Shown one piece after another: positions 36,093 through 44,326 of a stretch of DNA of 63,776 bases. Within the stretch, counting starts at the first letter, position 1. Every line of letters begins with the position of its first letter. The stretch spans positions 1 to 63,776 of the forward strand of contig CAJXRZ010000035.1 in the NCBI GenBank assembly GCA_913060515.1, written 5' to 3'. Below the pieces are notes generated by a model. It did not search any database. It was not told the origin of the DNA and worked only from the letters and a program-made list of their open reading frames with translations. The position numbers were made by a program, and so were the translations under genes. Origin of the DNA: an uncultured Pseudomonadota bacterium (GTDB taxonomy: Bacteria; Myxococcota_A; UBA796; CAJQPC01).

Positions 36093-37568
36093 ATGGCCGT
36101 TCACCGGTCAGGCTTGGGACGCCTAAGAAGCAACTTCACCACCGTGCTGGATCAGCAGGTGGCGTCATTGTCGTGGCTCTCGCGCCAAGCTGCTGGGGAT
36201 CCTGACTTGCTCGAGGCCCTCGTCGCCGAGCTCTCTCGGATCCAAGCCACAGCTCTGGCCTTGGAGCTGCTCGATGTGGCGCGGGCCGCGGACAGTGCCC
36301 AGCGCGCCGCGACCGAAGGCGGACTGCAAGACAAGATCGACGCCCTGCTCGAAGTCTGTCGATCCCTAGACGGCTCCCGTCCTGTGTTTCGGCCCCTGGT
36401 GGTCATGGAGCCGGACGAGGCCTCGGCGATGCGATTGCGCATGCGCGCCCGCTCCTGCGCAGTGCAGGTGGACTTCTACGGGGAGAGTGAAGAGCTCATC
36501 CGCAGTGCCAGGGGCGACCTCCCCTTCGCCGTGGTGTTGCCGATTTTTGCTCTCGAAGAGGTGGCGGCCGCCTTCAAGGAGGACGACCGCCTGGCCACAG
36601 TGCCCTTGTACGTGTTCCAACCTGGCGGAGCGGACATGGAGCGCCGCCTCCAGGCCATCCAGACCGGTGCCGCTGGATGGGTCGCTGCCCCCATCGACAT
36701 CCCCGCGATGCTCTGGCGCATCCGTCAGCAGATCGGCGAGGCCGAGCCCTACCAGCCCCGCTTGCTCTTGATCGGGCCAGAGGCCAGCCTCAAGATCGCC
36801 CCCCATCTGGAAGGCAAAGAGATCCACGTCAGCACCAACCACAGCGCCGACGAGCTGCTGGACGTTCTCGCGGACTTGGCCCCTGACCTGCTGGTGATCG
36901 ACGCAGAGTTCGCGGACAAGGTGGTCCCGGTGCTCCGAGGCCATGAGCGCTGGAACGGCTTGTGCGTCTCGGTATTTGGCGATGCACCCCAGGCCTCCAT
37001 CTCCACGGCAGACTTGCTGCTCTGCGGCTTGGATCTCCAGGTCGTGGCCCACCAGATCTTGGGACGGGCAGAGCGCCTGCTCAGCCAACAAGCCGCAGCC
37101 CTCTTCGACGCCGGAACAGGGGTGCTCTCCCGCAACGCACTCCTGGCCGTCGCTGACCGCGAAGTGGGCCTGAGCCTGCGAACCGGAACGCCACACGCCA
37201 CCTGCCTGCTGGAGTTGGACGACTGGGAACGCTTCGTGGACGAGCACGGCACAGGACGCAGCAACCGCATCCTGCGTTTGGTGGCCCGCACACTGCAGTC
37301 CGCCATACGGGAGACCGATGCTGTCGGCCGAGTGGGCAAGTCCACACTCGCACTGCTCTTGATGGCCTGCACGGCCGATCAGGCCAAACGCAGGCTGGCT
37401 GGCATCCAGCGTGCCTTTGCGGCCACCCACAAGGACGACGCGGTGCTCTCCAGGGTCACTTTCACGGCCGGAGTCGCGGACACTTTGGGCGGACCGGCCT
37501 TGCTCCAGCGCAGCGAGATGGCGCTGCACCGGGCACGGCTGAGCGGCCACGGCAGCATAGACAGCTGA
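36093..37568 (+). CDS. Degenerate GGDEF protein with HPt-like and receiver-like domains
   Basis: A 491-aa cytoplasmic protein. AAGGAGA lies just before ATG 36093. Residues about 1-95 are helical and HPt-like; 105-215 and 232-340 look like receiver folds, the second with LLVIDAEF where the phospho-acceptor Asp would be, the first without it. Residues about 345-490 follow the GGDEF fold (D-x-x-T-G-x-L-S/N-R..., ATCLLELDDWERFVDEHG, DAVGRVGKSTLALLL), but the GG[DE]EF active loop reads GRVGKSTL, so diguanylate cyclase activity is unlikely. I infer a signalling scaffold or c-di-GMP/phosphate sensor. No output domain is attached. Confidence 0.75.
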   Translation: MAVHRSGLGRLRSNFTTVLDQQVASLSWLSRQAAGDPDLLEALVAELSRIQATALALELLDVARAADSAQRAATEGGLQDKIDALLEVCRSLDGSRPVFRPLVVMEPDEASAMRLRMRARSCAVQVDFYGESEELIRSARGDLPFAVVLPIFALEEVAAAFKEDDRLATVPLYVFQPGGADMERRLQAIQTGAAGWVAAPIDIPAMLWRIRQQIGEAEPYQPRLLLIGPEASLKIAPHLEGKEIHVSTNHSADELLDVLADLAPDLLVIDAEFADKVVPVLRGHERWNGLCVSVFGDAPQASISTADLLLCGLDLQVVAHQILGRAERLLSQQAAALFDAGTGVLSRNALLAVADREVGLSLRTGTPHATCLLELDDWERFVDEHGTGRSNRILRLVARTLQSAIRETDAVGRVGKSTLALLLMACTADQAKRRLAGIQRAFAATHKDDAVLSRVTFTAGVADTLGGPALLQRSEMALHRARLSGHGSIDS

Positions 37569-37573
37569 AGCGC

Positions 37574-38284
37574 TTAGGGCGCCGGAGTCACTGTGGTGAC
37601 GCTGGCCACCGTAGCGGGACAGGGCGTTGGCCCCGTTCGGAGCAGGATCACCCAGTCGGCCGCCATGCGGACCTCGTCCTCGGTGCGGAGCAGCTCGGGC
37701 TGCAGCTCCACGGTGTCCTCGTCTGGGCCCTCTTCAAAGTCCCATGTCTCGATGACCACCCCGTCCAGGGTGTAGAGCAAGACCGGCTTGGAGCGCCCTT
37801 GTAGGCGAAGCAGAGCGTTGGGCTGGAGCTCGAGCTCGACCACGGGGTGGCCCTCCAAGCTGAGCTGATACCAGACGTTGAGGATGTCTTCCTGGCCAGC
37901 CAGCGCCTCGCCCTCAGGACGGCTCTCTACCGTCTCGGCCTGGTAGATCTCAAAGACCCCGCTCGAGGCCAACAGGGCCGGAACCGCCGTCTCATCGTCC
38001 TCCAAGCCAGGCAGCGTCGCCACAACAAGCACCTGTTGCCCTTGGACTTCGACGCTGGGCTCACCCAGTCCCATCTCCTGGACGCGGCTCTGGATCACAG
38101 GGGCGATCAGAGCGCTGCAGTCGCTCTGGAAGCGCATCTCCACCCTGGCCCCTTCCGCCTTGCCGCCGATGCGGGTCAAGACGAACAGGCCGATCAGGCT
38201 CAGGACGAGGAAGGCTGCCAAGAGCATGGGCAGACTGCCGAAAATGAAACGCGCGTTGCGCTCTTTGGGGGTGCGGGACCTCAT
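37574..38284 (-). CDS. Single-pass protein with SecD head (P1)-like domain
   Basis: A 236-aa protein with one transmembrane helix at about residues 15-38 and the rest outside the cytoplasm. The segment VIQSRVQEMGLGEPSVEVQG, then VLVVATLPGLEDDE and LLASSGVFEIYQAE, matches the start of SecD/SecDF: 'I-x-x-R-V-x-x-x-G-x-x-E-P-x-V-x-x-Q-G' and a 'LPG' strand. True SecD has five further transmembrane helices, which are missing here, so this is a stand-alone head-like domain. Whether it helps protein export is unknown. The gene is convergent with the GGDEF-like gene and divergent from the dehydrogenase operon. Confidence 0.65.
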   Translation of the reverse strand: MRSRTPKERNARFIFGSLPMLLAAFLVLSLIGLFVLTRIGGKAEGARVEMRFQSDCSALIAPVIQSRVQEMGLGEPSVEVQGQQVLVVATLPGLEDDETAVPALLASSGVFEIYQAETVESRPEGEALAGQEDILNVWYQLSLEGHPVVELELQPNALLRLQGRSKPVLLYTLDGVVIETWDFEEGPDEDTVELQPELLRTEDEVRMAADWVILLRTGPTPCPATVASVTTVTPAP

Positions 38285-38374
38285 GGGGCGCGCCTTTAAC
38301 CGACCTGGCTACAAAGGGGGTGCGCCGAAGGGCCGCAGGGGCGTTAGGCCTGTGGGCAGAAAGAGGAGAACTGG

Positions 38375-39373
38375 ATGGCGTACAAAGCAACGCTGATCCC
38401 CGGAGACGGGATTGGTCCAGAGGTGACCGGCGCGACGGTGAGGGTCCTCGCAGCAGCGGGCGCTCCCATTGAATGGGAGACCGTGCATGCTGGTCGCAAG
38501 GCCTTCGAGGAGACCGGAATTCCGGTTCCCGAGAACGTGCTCACCTCCCTTCGCACCAACCGAATCGGTCTAAAGGGGCCCCTTGAGACCCCAAAGGGCA
38601 AGGGCTTCCGCTCGGCCAACGTGACCATCCGCCAAGAGCTGGAGCTCTACACGGGCCTACGTCCGGTCAAGAGCCTCCCGGGGATCATCACCCCCTACGA
38701 GAACGTGGACCTGGTCGTTCTCCGTGAGAACACCGAGGACCTCTACGCCGGCATCGAGCACGAGCTCGCTCCAGGCCAGATCATCTCCGTGAAGGTGAGC
38801 ACCCGCTCGGCCGGAGAGCGCATCTCAAAGTGGGCCTTTGAGTACATGCGCTACCGCGGGCGTCGCCTGATCAGCTGCTGTGCAAAGCCCAGCGTGAACC
38901 CGATGAGCGATGGCGCCTTTGTGGACGCCTTCCAGAAGATCGGTCAGGACTACCCCTACATCGCCCAGAACACCATGCCCATCGACAACGTGAGCATGGC
39001 CTTGGCGATGGACCCGACAAACTTCGACGTGTTGCTGCTTCAGAACCTCTCTGGAGACATCCTCTCAGACCTGTGCGCGGGTCTGGTCGGTGGTTTGGGC
39101 GTGGTTCCAGGCGCCAACGTCGGCGACCGCATCGCTGTGTTCGAGGCCGTGCATGGTACTGCCCCCGATATCGCAGGAAAGGGCATCGCCAACCCCCTGG
39201 CGGTGCTGATGAGCGGCGTGATGCTGCTCGAGCACATCGGCGAGCGTGCCATCGCTGACAAGGTGAACCGCGCCATCTGGGACGTCCTGGAGAAGGGCGA
39301 GCACCTCACCGGTGACCTGGGCGGCAACGCCAACACCAAGACCTTCACCGATGCCCTGATCGACGCGCTGTAG
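38375..39373 (+). CDS. NAD-type isocitrate/isopropylmalate dehydrogenase-family subunit, catalytic-like
   Basis: A 332-aa beta-decarboxylating dehydrogenase, the length of NAD-IDH/IPMDH. AGAGGAG precedes ATG 38375. Substrate residues of the IDH family are kept: Ser80-x-Asn82-x-x-x-Arg86, Arg96, Tyr124, the metal Asp trio (Asp204, Asp228, Asp232), and Lys171, though the usual 'HKANIM' loop is altered to CAKPSVNPM. The NAD-selecting Asp is present in [11 protein letters not shown] (Asp265), so NAD rather than NADP is expected. The Ser at 80 favours isocitrate. It would form 2-oxoglutarate in the TCA cycle. It is 9 bp ahead of a diverged partner subunit. Confidence 0.85.
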   Translation: MAYKATLIPGDGIGPEVTGATVRVLAAAGAPIEWETVHAGRKAFEETGIPVPENVLTSLRTNRIGLKGPLETPKGKGFRSANVTIRQELELYTGLRPVKSLPGIITPYENVDLVVLRENTEDLYAGIEHELAPGQIISVKVSTRSAGERISKWAFEYMRYRGRRLISCCAKPSVNPMSDGAFVDAFQKIGQDYPYIAQNTMPIDNVSMALAMDPTNFDVLLLQNLSGDILSDLCAGLVGGLGVVPGANVGDRIAVFEAVHGTAPDIAGKGIANPLAVLMSGVMLLEHIGERAIADKVNRAIWDVLEKGEHLTGDLGGNANTKTFTDALIDAL

Positions 39374-39382
39374 GAGCCCCAC

Positions 39383-40357
39383 ATGAGCCACAGAGTCACC
39401 CTGGTTCCCGGCGATTGGATCGGTCCTGAGACCACCCGCGCTGTCCAGCAAATCCTCAAGACTGCCGGCGTGGACATCGCCTGGGAGATGCACCCCATTG
39501 TGGACGGCATCGTCAGCCCAGAGCTAATCCAGAGCGCCCGTTCCACCGGCCGTATCCTCAAGAACCGCACCAAGGCCCCACGGGTACCCGGCGCCTTGCC
39601 CGCGGGCATCCACCTGCGCAAGGAGCTGGACATCTGGGCCCAGGTCCGTCACGTTCAGAACCTGCCGGGCCTGCCTGCGCGCTTCAACAACGTGGACGTG
39701 GTCGTTGTCCGCGAGACGAGCGAGGACATCTACAAGGGCTTTGAGCACGAGACCGCTCCCGGCGTCTTTGAGTCCATCAAGCTGACCACCCAGCCTGCTT
39801 GCGAGCGCATCGCGCGCTTTGCCTGCGAGCTGGCCCTCTCCAAGGGCCGCAAGAAGATCAGCATCGTGCACAAGTCCAACATCATGAAGAAGTCCGACGG
39901 ACTCTTCTTGCGGACCGCCCAAGCGGTCTTGGCTGAGTACCCGACGCTGCAGTCCGAGGACGTCATCGTCGATGCCCTCTGCATGCGCCTGGTGCGTCGC
40001 CCAAGCGACTTTGATGTGCTGCTCTGCGGCAACCTCTTCGGAGACATCATCGGTGACCTGGCGGCCGGCCTGGCCGGCGGCATCAGCGTGGGCGGCTCCA
40101 TCAACCTGGGCGAGGGCATCAAGCTCTACGAGAACCCCCATGGCAAGGCGGAGTCCTTGGTCGGAACCGGCACCGCCAACCCCATCCCCAACCTGATGAG
40201 CGCCACCTGGCTCTTGGATGACCTGGGAGAGGAGCAGGCCGCTGAGCGCATCCGCAAGGCTGTGCACGCTGCTCTGAAAGAGGGCCTGCACACCGCCGAC
40301 TGCGGTGGAGCGGACGGCTGCGAGCAGGTGATTCAAGCCATCTCCTCCCGGCTCTAG
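39383..40357 (+). CDS. Isocitrate-dehydrogenase-family paralog, regulatory-like subunit
   Basis: A 324-aa paralog of the preceding subunit, with AGGAG before its ATG and a 9-bp spacing. The fold motifs remain ([50 protein letters not shown]), but key residues have changed: the Ser-x-Asn of the substrate loop is Pro73-x-Gly75, and the NAD loop HGSAPDIAG is HGKAESLVG, lacking the Asp. The phrase [18 protein letters not shown] resembles the 'VVHVKSLPG..RHNN' stretch of eukaryotic IDH3 beta/gamma regulatory subunits. I infer a non-catalytic partner that may confer allostery. Confidence 0.8.
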   Translation: MSHRVTLVPGDWIGPETTRAVQQILKTAGVDIAWEMHPIVDGIVSPELIQSARSTGRILKNRTKAPRVPGALPAGIHLRKELDIWAQVRHVQNLPGLPARFNNVDVVVVRETSEDIYKGFEHETAPGVFESIKLTTQPACERIARFACELALSKGRKKISIVHKSNIMKKSDGLFLRTAQAVLAEYPTLQSEDVIVDALCMRLVRRPSDFDVLLCGNLFGDIIGDLAAGLAGGISVGGSINLGEGIKLYENPHGKAESLVGTGTANPIPNLMSATWLLDDLGEEQAAERIRKAVHAALKEGLHTADCGGADGCEQVIQAISSRL

Positions 40358-40366
40358 GAGCGTCGC

Positions 40367-40834
40367 ATGATCTGGATGCTGGCGCTCTTTGCGTGCAAGG
40401 ACGACACCGTAGACTCGGGCTCAGGTACCGAATGTGGTCGTCTGATGGACTACCCGGGAACCACCTTCGCAGCGCAAGCTGTGGAGTGGCCCGAGGGCCA
40501 GTCTCTCTACGACGTCGGAGAGCCCAGCGACCAGGTCCACAACAGCCTGAACCTCTGGACCACCTACCTGGACGTTCACGGTCGGGCCGACCCTTTGGCG
40601 GACGCCGACTGGGAAGGCAAGGATGTGCTGCTCTGGCTCAACCGCTACGACGCCTGCAATCCCCGCAGCTACACCTGGGACGAGCCCTTCGTTGTGGGAA
40701 GCACCCGCACCGTGCCCGGACAGTTCACCGGCGACGGCGACTGCGATCTTCAGTGGACAGAGGCCTGGGTCTTCCTCATTGACGAGGTCAGCGGTGCCAC
40801 CGAAGGAGACGTCTGCGCAGACAGCGGAGCCTGA
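40367..40834 (+). CDS. Small lipoprotein in the dehydrogenase operon
   Basis: A 155-aa lipoprotein, 9 bp after the second dehydrogenase gene, with AGGAG six bases before the ATG. Signal MIWMLALFAC, Cys10, then KDDTVDSGSG. Mature part has four further Cys residues and aromatic beta segments (DVLLWLNRYDACNPRSYTWDEPF, WTEAWVFLIDEV). No family recognised. Its place behind two metabolic genes is odd and suggests simple read-through linkage rather than shared function. Confidence 0.7.
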   Translation: MIWMLALFACKDDTVDSGSGTECGRLMDYPGTTFAAQAVEWPEGQSLYDVGEPSDQVHNSLNLWTTYLDVHGRADPLADADWEGKDVLLWLNRYDACNPRSYTWDEPFVVGSTRTVPGQFTGDGDCDLQWTEAWVFLIDEVSGATEGDVCADSGA

Positions 40835-40851
40835 GTTGGCGTCCTTGGCTT

Positions 40852-40980
40852 GAAAGCCGATTGCAAGCGACTATGCGGGCTTTCTTACAGGGGGCTGACC
40901 TCCCCAAAAGTAAGGGCTTTCCACTACTTTCAGGACCCTTTCACCTGCACAGGTGTAATAGGCTGAAAGTGGACTCTTAC
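40852..40980. promoter_or_regulatory. Cluster of three inverted repeats in the 188-bp spacer
   Basis: First, GAAAGCC (40852-40858) pairs with GGCTTTC (40878-40884), followed by TT; it could terminate the dehydrogenase operon. Second, GGGG (40891-40894) pairs with CCCC (40902-40905). Third, a nested set: GTAAG/CTTAC (40910-40914 with 40976-40980), CTTTCAG/CTGAAAG (40927-40933 with 40963-40969) and the core CACCTG-CA-CAGGTG (40942-40955). The third lies 43 bp before the next start, where a leader-RNA switch or operator would sit. Confidence 0.5.
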
Positions 40981-41022
40981 ACCCCAACGGGTTCTTAGGG
41001 GAGCGTCACTTCAGGAGCCTGC

Positions 41023-41460
41023 ATGTCTGCCGGTCACGCCCACACCCCCTCCGAGATCCAACTCAGCCACGCCACGTGGCGCCAAGGCTCCCGCTACGGG
41101 ATGTGGAAGGGCGCGGCGGTTGTGGATGGAACTCTGGTCGCCGAGAGCACCGAAGGGCCCGCTCAGGGAGAGCCAGTGCAGCTCCGCCTCACCTTGGTGG
41201 ACGGCCGCAACCTCTCGGTCCTCGCCCACCAGGTGCACTGCTTGCGGGAGCCGGGCCAGCCCGACCTGATGATGGTGCCTCTGGAGCTGGAGCCGGAGTT
41301 CTTGGACGATATGGCCCAGGCCGTTGAGCCAGCAGCCCTTGCAGAGACCGCCCCCGTGGCCCCGACCACCAAAGAGCCACTCCCCCGCGTCGTGCGCCTG
41401 AGCCTCATTCTCTCGATGGCAGCGCTCCTGGGCGCCCTTGTTCTGACGTTCTCGGTTTAA
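41023..41460 (+). CDS. Tail-anchored protein, WRQG-family paralog 1
   Basis: A 145-aa protein without a signal peptide. Residues about 17-95 form a small beta-rich domain starting ATWRQGSRYGMWKGA and containing PVQLRLTLVDGRNLSVLA; 96-122 is a linker; residues about 124-143 are a transmembrane helix at the very C-terminus, so the domain should face the cytoplasm. The next gene has the same plan. The domain has some feel of a PilZ-like barrel, but the PilZ RxxxR motif is absent, so I leave it unnamed. It lies downstream of the inverted-repeat cluster. Confidence 0.65.
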   Translation: MSAGHAHTPSEIQLSHATWRQGSRYGMWKGAAVVDGTLVAESTEGPAQGEPVQLRLTLVDGRNLSVLAHQVHCLREPGQPDLMMVPLELEPEFLDDMAQAVEPAALAETAPVAPTTKEPLPRVVRLSLILSMAALLGALVLTFSV

Positions 41461-41527
41461 CGCCGACTTTCGATTGCCCGCCAGGGATTCAAGGGGTATA
41501 TAGCCAAGGAACCGACGAGCGGAAAAC

Positions 41528-41956
41528 TTGGCCCCGACCCCGAAACATCGCCTCCCCATCTTGGAGGAGCGGACCTTCCGCCACGTTAGCTGGCGACAAG
41601 GAAAGAAGAGCGGCGTCTGGCAGGAGGCCTGCTTCACTCAAGAGTGCTTGGCCGTCGAGTCCGACTCGGACTTGGACCTGCTCAAGCCCGTGCAGCTGCG
41701 CCTGATTCTGGGGAACGGCGAGATGGTGCTCACCCAAGGCGTGCTGACCTCGCGCTTGGAGGAGGGAGAGAGCACGCTGATGCTCTTCACCCTTGCGTTG
41801 ACCCAGAGCGATGTCGCCCTGATTCAAGCCTGCCCTCCTGACAGCCCCGAGCAGCTCGAGGCCCTTGATTCCGCCTCGGACTCCACCCACATGGTCGCCT
41901 TGGCGCTCATGGGGGCAGCACTCGTGGGCTTGGTTGCAGCGCTCTTGGTCGGCTGA
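41528..41956 (+). CDS. Tail-anchored protein, WRQG-family paralog 2
   Basis: A 142-aa paralog of the preceding protein: VSWRQGKKSGVWQEA, then LAVESDSDLDLLKPVQLRLILGNGEMVL, a linker, and a C-terminal transmembrane helix (VALALMGAALVGLVAALLVG). The start codon appears to be TTG 41528 with GGA nearby; no better in-frame start was seen. Shared residues between copies are W-R-Q-G, G-x-W, A-V/E-S and PVQLRL-x-L. Function unknown. It ends at the convergent DUF58 gene with a possible shared terminator. Confidence 0.6.
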   Translation: MAPTPKHRLPILEERTFRHVSWRQGKKSGVWQEACFTQECLAVESDSDLDLLKPVQLRLILGNGEMVLTQGVLTSRLEEGESTLMLFTLALTQSDVALIQACPPDSPEQLEALDSASDSTHMVALALMGAALVGLVAALLVG

Positions 41957-41991
41957 ATCCAGCTCGGGGGACTCCCCACAGAGACTCAGCC
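41951..41991. terminator. Possible bidirectional terminator
   Basis: GGCTGA-A-T at 41951-41958 can pair with A-C-TCAGCC at 41984-41991, enclosing a GGGG-ACT-CCCC mini-hairpin. It covers both stop codons of the convergent WRQG-paralog 2 and DUF58 genes. No T run follows, so this is only a candidate. Confidence 0.3.
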
Positions 41992-42831
41992 CGCGACCAG
42001 CCAGCCCTGCTCTCCCAAGCTCAAGCAGCTCTGGGCCAAGTCTCCTTGGGCCACGACCCGACCGAAGCTCCCTCCAGCGCGGCGGGCTTGGTCTGCCAGG
42101 GCGTCGCTGAGGCGCTGCAGACGCAGGCTGTATTTGGCCACTGCATCGGCGTCTAGGTTGACCTGAATGCGCTCTCCGCCTTCGGCATCGATGAGCTCAA
42201 AGCTGCCACCCACTGGCGGGGCGGCCTCCCAAGGCCCCAGAACCTGTAGCAGCGCCACGGCGCCCGCACGTCGCGCCAGGGAGCTCACCAGGCTCTCCGC
42301 CTCGTGGGGGCTGAGAAAGTCGGAGATGAGCACCACCATTGCACCGGCCGAGGTGCGGCTGCTCATGGCACCCAGGGCGTCGAGCAAGGGCCGGCGGCTC
42401 ATGCTGTCCACGCCTTCGTGGAGCAGGGACTCCAGGGGCACGCTGCGGGGTGCATCGTCCAAGACCCAAGGCCGCGCCCGCCAGCCCATGCGCAAGCTGG
42501 AGCGGGTCAACAGGGCGGCCATGTCCAAGGCGAGCTGCGCCTTGCCCGGCTCACTGGCCATCGAGCGGCTGGCGTCCACCAGAATCTCCACCGTGGGCCG
42601 CACCTCCTCTCGGTAGCGCTTGATCATGAGCTGGTCGTTGCGGGCATAGGCGCGCCAGTCCAGCTTGCGCACGTCATCGCCCGGGGTGTAGCCGCGGTGG
42701 TCCTGGAACTCCGTGCTGGAGCCCGCACCCCGGCCCATGACCGAGCCGCCCTCCTGGCCTACCCGTGGGGCCGTCAGACCGATTCGCCAGGCCTCTGCCA
42801 GGCGCGCAGAGTCGGAGGTGGGCTCAAGCAG
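41986..42831 (-). CDS. DUF58 / von Willebrand-A-like protein
   Basis: About 281 aa. The DUF58 block is clear: EFQDHRGYTPGDDVRKLDWRAYARNDQLMIKRYREE, followed by the vWA start VEILVDASRSM (the D-x-S-x-S metal site) and VVLISDFLSP. Such proteins normally work with MoxR ATPases, present here four genes upstream. The start is uncertain: no ATG lies at the expected place. CTG 42831 overlaps the permease stop by 8 bp, and AGAGG lies six bases before it; GTG 42918 would overlap more and lacks a ribosome site. Last gene of the long minus-strand run. Confidence 0.8.
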   Translation of the reverse strand: MLEPTSDSARLAEAWRIGLTAPRVGQEGGSVMGRGAGSSTEFQDHRGYTPGDDVRKLDWRAYARNDQLMIKRYREEVRPTVEILVDASRSMASEPGKAQLALDMAALLTRSSLRMGWRARPWVLDDAPRSVPLESLLHEGVDSMSRRPLLDALGAMSSRTSAGAMVVLISDFLSPHEAESLVSSLARRAGAVALLQVLGPWEAAPPVGGSFELIDAEGGERIQVNLDADAVAKYSLRLQRLSDALADQARRAGGSFGRVVAQGDLAQSCLSLGEQGWLVAG

Positions 42832-44326
42832 CGGACACCTCTTGGGCCTTCTCGGCCTTCGCTCTGGCCTCGTTCTCGCGACGCAGCCTTGAGACGCGCT
42901 GCACTTCTTTGAGTCCACGCAGCATGCGGGGCATGTTGACCAGCACCGTGACCACAAACATCAACAGCGCCACGGCCCAGATCGCCTCCTTGTTCGAGTA
43001 GCTGTCACGGGTCAGACGCTCAAAGGCCCAAGGGAAGCAGAAGGGGTGCTCAAAGTCGCCCCAGTCTCGGTCACCAGCCATCAGGCCAAAGAAGGTCGGG
43101 ACCATGGCGGTCGCGGCGAAGAAGAGCCCGGGGGAGAAGGCCGAGAGCACCCGCACCGGCATGTGCTTGGACCAGCGTTGGAGCAGCGCGCTCGGCAGGT
43201 TGAAGGCCGTCACGCCCCAGAGGAAGGAGAAGACGAAGAGCTCCACCCAGGCATCTCCGGCGTCTGGGTCCACCGTGGGGAAGAGCATCATGATGGACCC
43301 GAAGGTGCCCAAGATCATGAGGTTGAAGAGCGCTCCGTTGCCGCCACCCGGCATGAAGGGGGTGACGAGCAGCCCCACCAAGGCGTTCTTGGGCGCCGTG
43401 ACCTGAACGCGCCTGCCCAGCCGCTCTGGCTCACCGGAGAAGATGCCCGCGGGCAGCAGCATGGCAAAGCCCAGCGCCAGGTAGGCGACCACGAAGCCCT
43501 CGGCCTCTGGGTGGGGCACGAAGTGCATGGCCAAGTAGGTGCCAATCATGCCCACCAGCGCGAAGCAGAACATCAGGACACGCAGGGGCGTGGACCGGTT
43601 CTCCTCGGGGTGAGAGATGCGCAGTGTTCCGCCGATGAAGGCGAAGGTGGCGATGAAGATGGCCACACCGGCAAAGACGGCCAGGGCCACTTGGGCCTCG
43701 ATGTCCTGAAGATCCTGGGAGTTCCGGAGGATCTCGCTGACCCCCGCGACGGCCGAGCTGACCAAGCTGAACTGAAAGCCTCCCAAGATGACCATCAAGA
43801 GCACCCGCAGCAGGCGGTTCTCCGTCAGGAAGCTGGCCGAGAGCGTCACGCAGCTCACGCAGGCCGAGAAGATCAGCGTGTAGACCACCACGAAGACCAG
43901 GACGGTGAGATCCACCCCAGGCAGAAGGAAGCTGAGGGCCAAGAAGGGGGCCAAAGCCGCCAAAACAAGCCCTGACTGCACCAGCGAGGACAGCAGGCGT
44001 CCGGCGACGATCTGCCGGGGACGAAGGGCCGTGAGCTGGAGCAGCTCAGCCCGTCCACCGCGTCCAGATCCACTGGCGGCCACGAAGGCCTGGAAAGGCA
44101 CCAAGCCCATCATGGCGGCGGCCATGCACATGTAGATGCCTACAAAGTAGGTCTGGCCGATGTCCTGGTTGGAGTCGGAGGCCATCAAACAAACGATGCC
44201 CACCAAGGTGGCTGCGATGAGCGTCAGTCCGTAGGTGACCTTGAAGTAGCGGCCACGCAGAGCCTGCCGAACCTCCTTGACCAGGATGGGGTTGAAGCGG
44301 TCGTCGATCCAGTCTGGAAGGGTCAT
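42824..44326 (-). CDS. ABC-2-type transporter permease
   Basis: A 500-aa membrane protein with about ten to twelve transmembrane helices. The N-terminus RFNPILVKEVRQALRGRYF is the amphipathic entry helix typical of ABC-2 permeases of the ABC-Gld/NatB kind, followed by a helix pair with the conserved 'AASGSGRGGRAELLQLTALRPRQIVAGRLL' region. The C-terminal tail is basic and coiled (MLRGLKEVQRVSRLRRENEARAKAEKAQ). Its start overlaps the stop of the ATPase gene (ATGA). The substrate is unknown; in MoxR-DUF58-ABC clusters a role in envelope assembly or gliding-type export has been proposed. Confidence 0.85.
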   Translation of the reverse strand: MTLPDWIDDRFNPILVKEVRQALRGRYFKVTYGLTLIAATLVGIVCLMASDSNQDIGQTYFVGIYMCMAAAMMGLVPFQAFVAASGSGRGGRAELLQLTALRPRQIVAGRLLSSLVQSGLVLAALAPFLALSFLLPGVDLTVLVFVVVYTLIFSACVSCVTLSASFLTENRLLRVLLMVILGGFQFSLVSSAVAGVSEILRNSQDLQDIEAQVALAVFAGVAIFIATFAFIGGTLRISHPEENRSTPLRVLMFCFALVGMIGTYLAMHFVPHPEAEGFVVAYLALGFAMLLPAGIFSGEPERLGRRVQVTAPKNALVGLLVTPFMPGGGNGALFNLMILGTFGSIMMLFPTVDPDAGDAWVELFVFSFLWGVTAFNLPSALLQRWSKHMPVRVLSAFSPGLFFAATAMVPTFFGLMAGDRDWGDFEHPFCFPWAFERLTRDSYSNKEAIWAVALLMFVVTVLVNMPRMLRGLKEVQRVSRLRRENEARAKAEKAQEVSAA

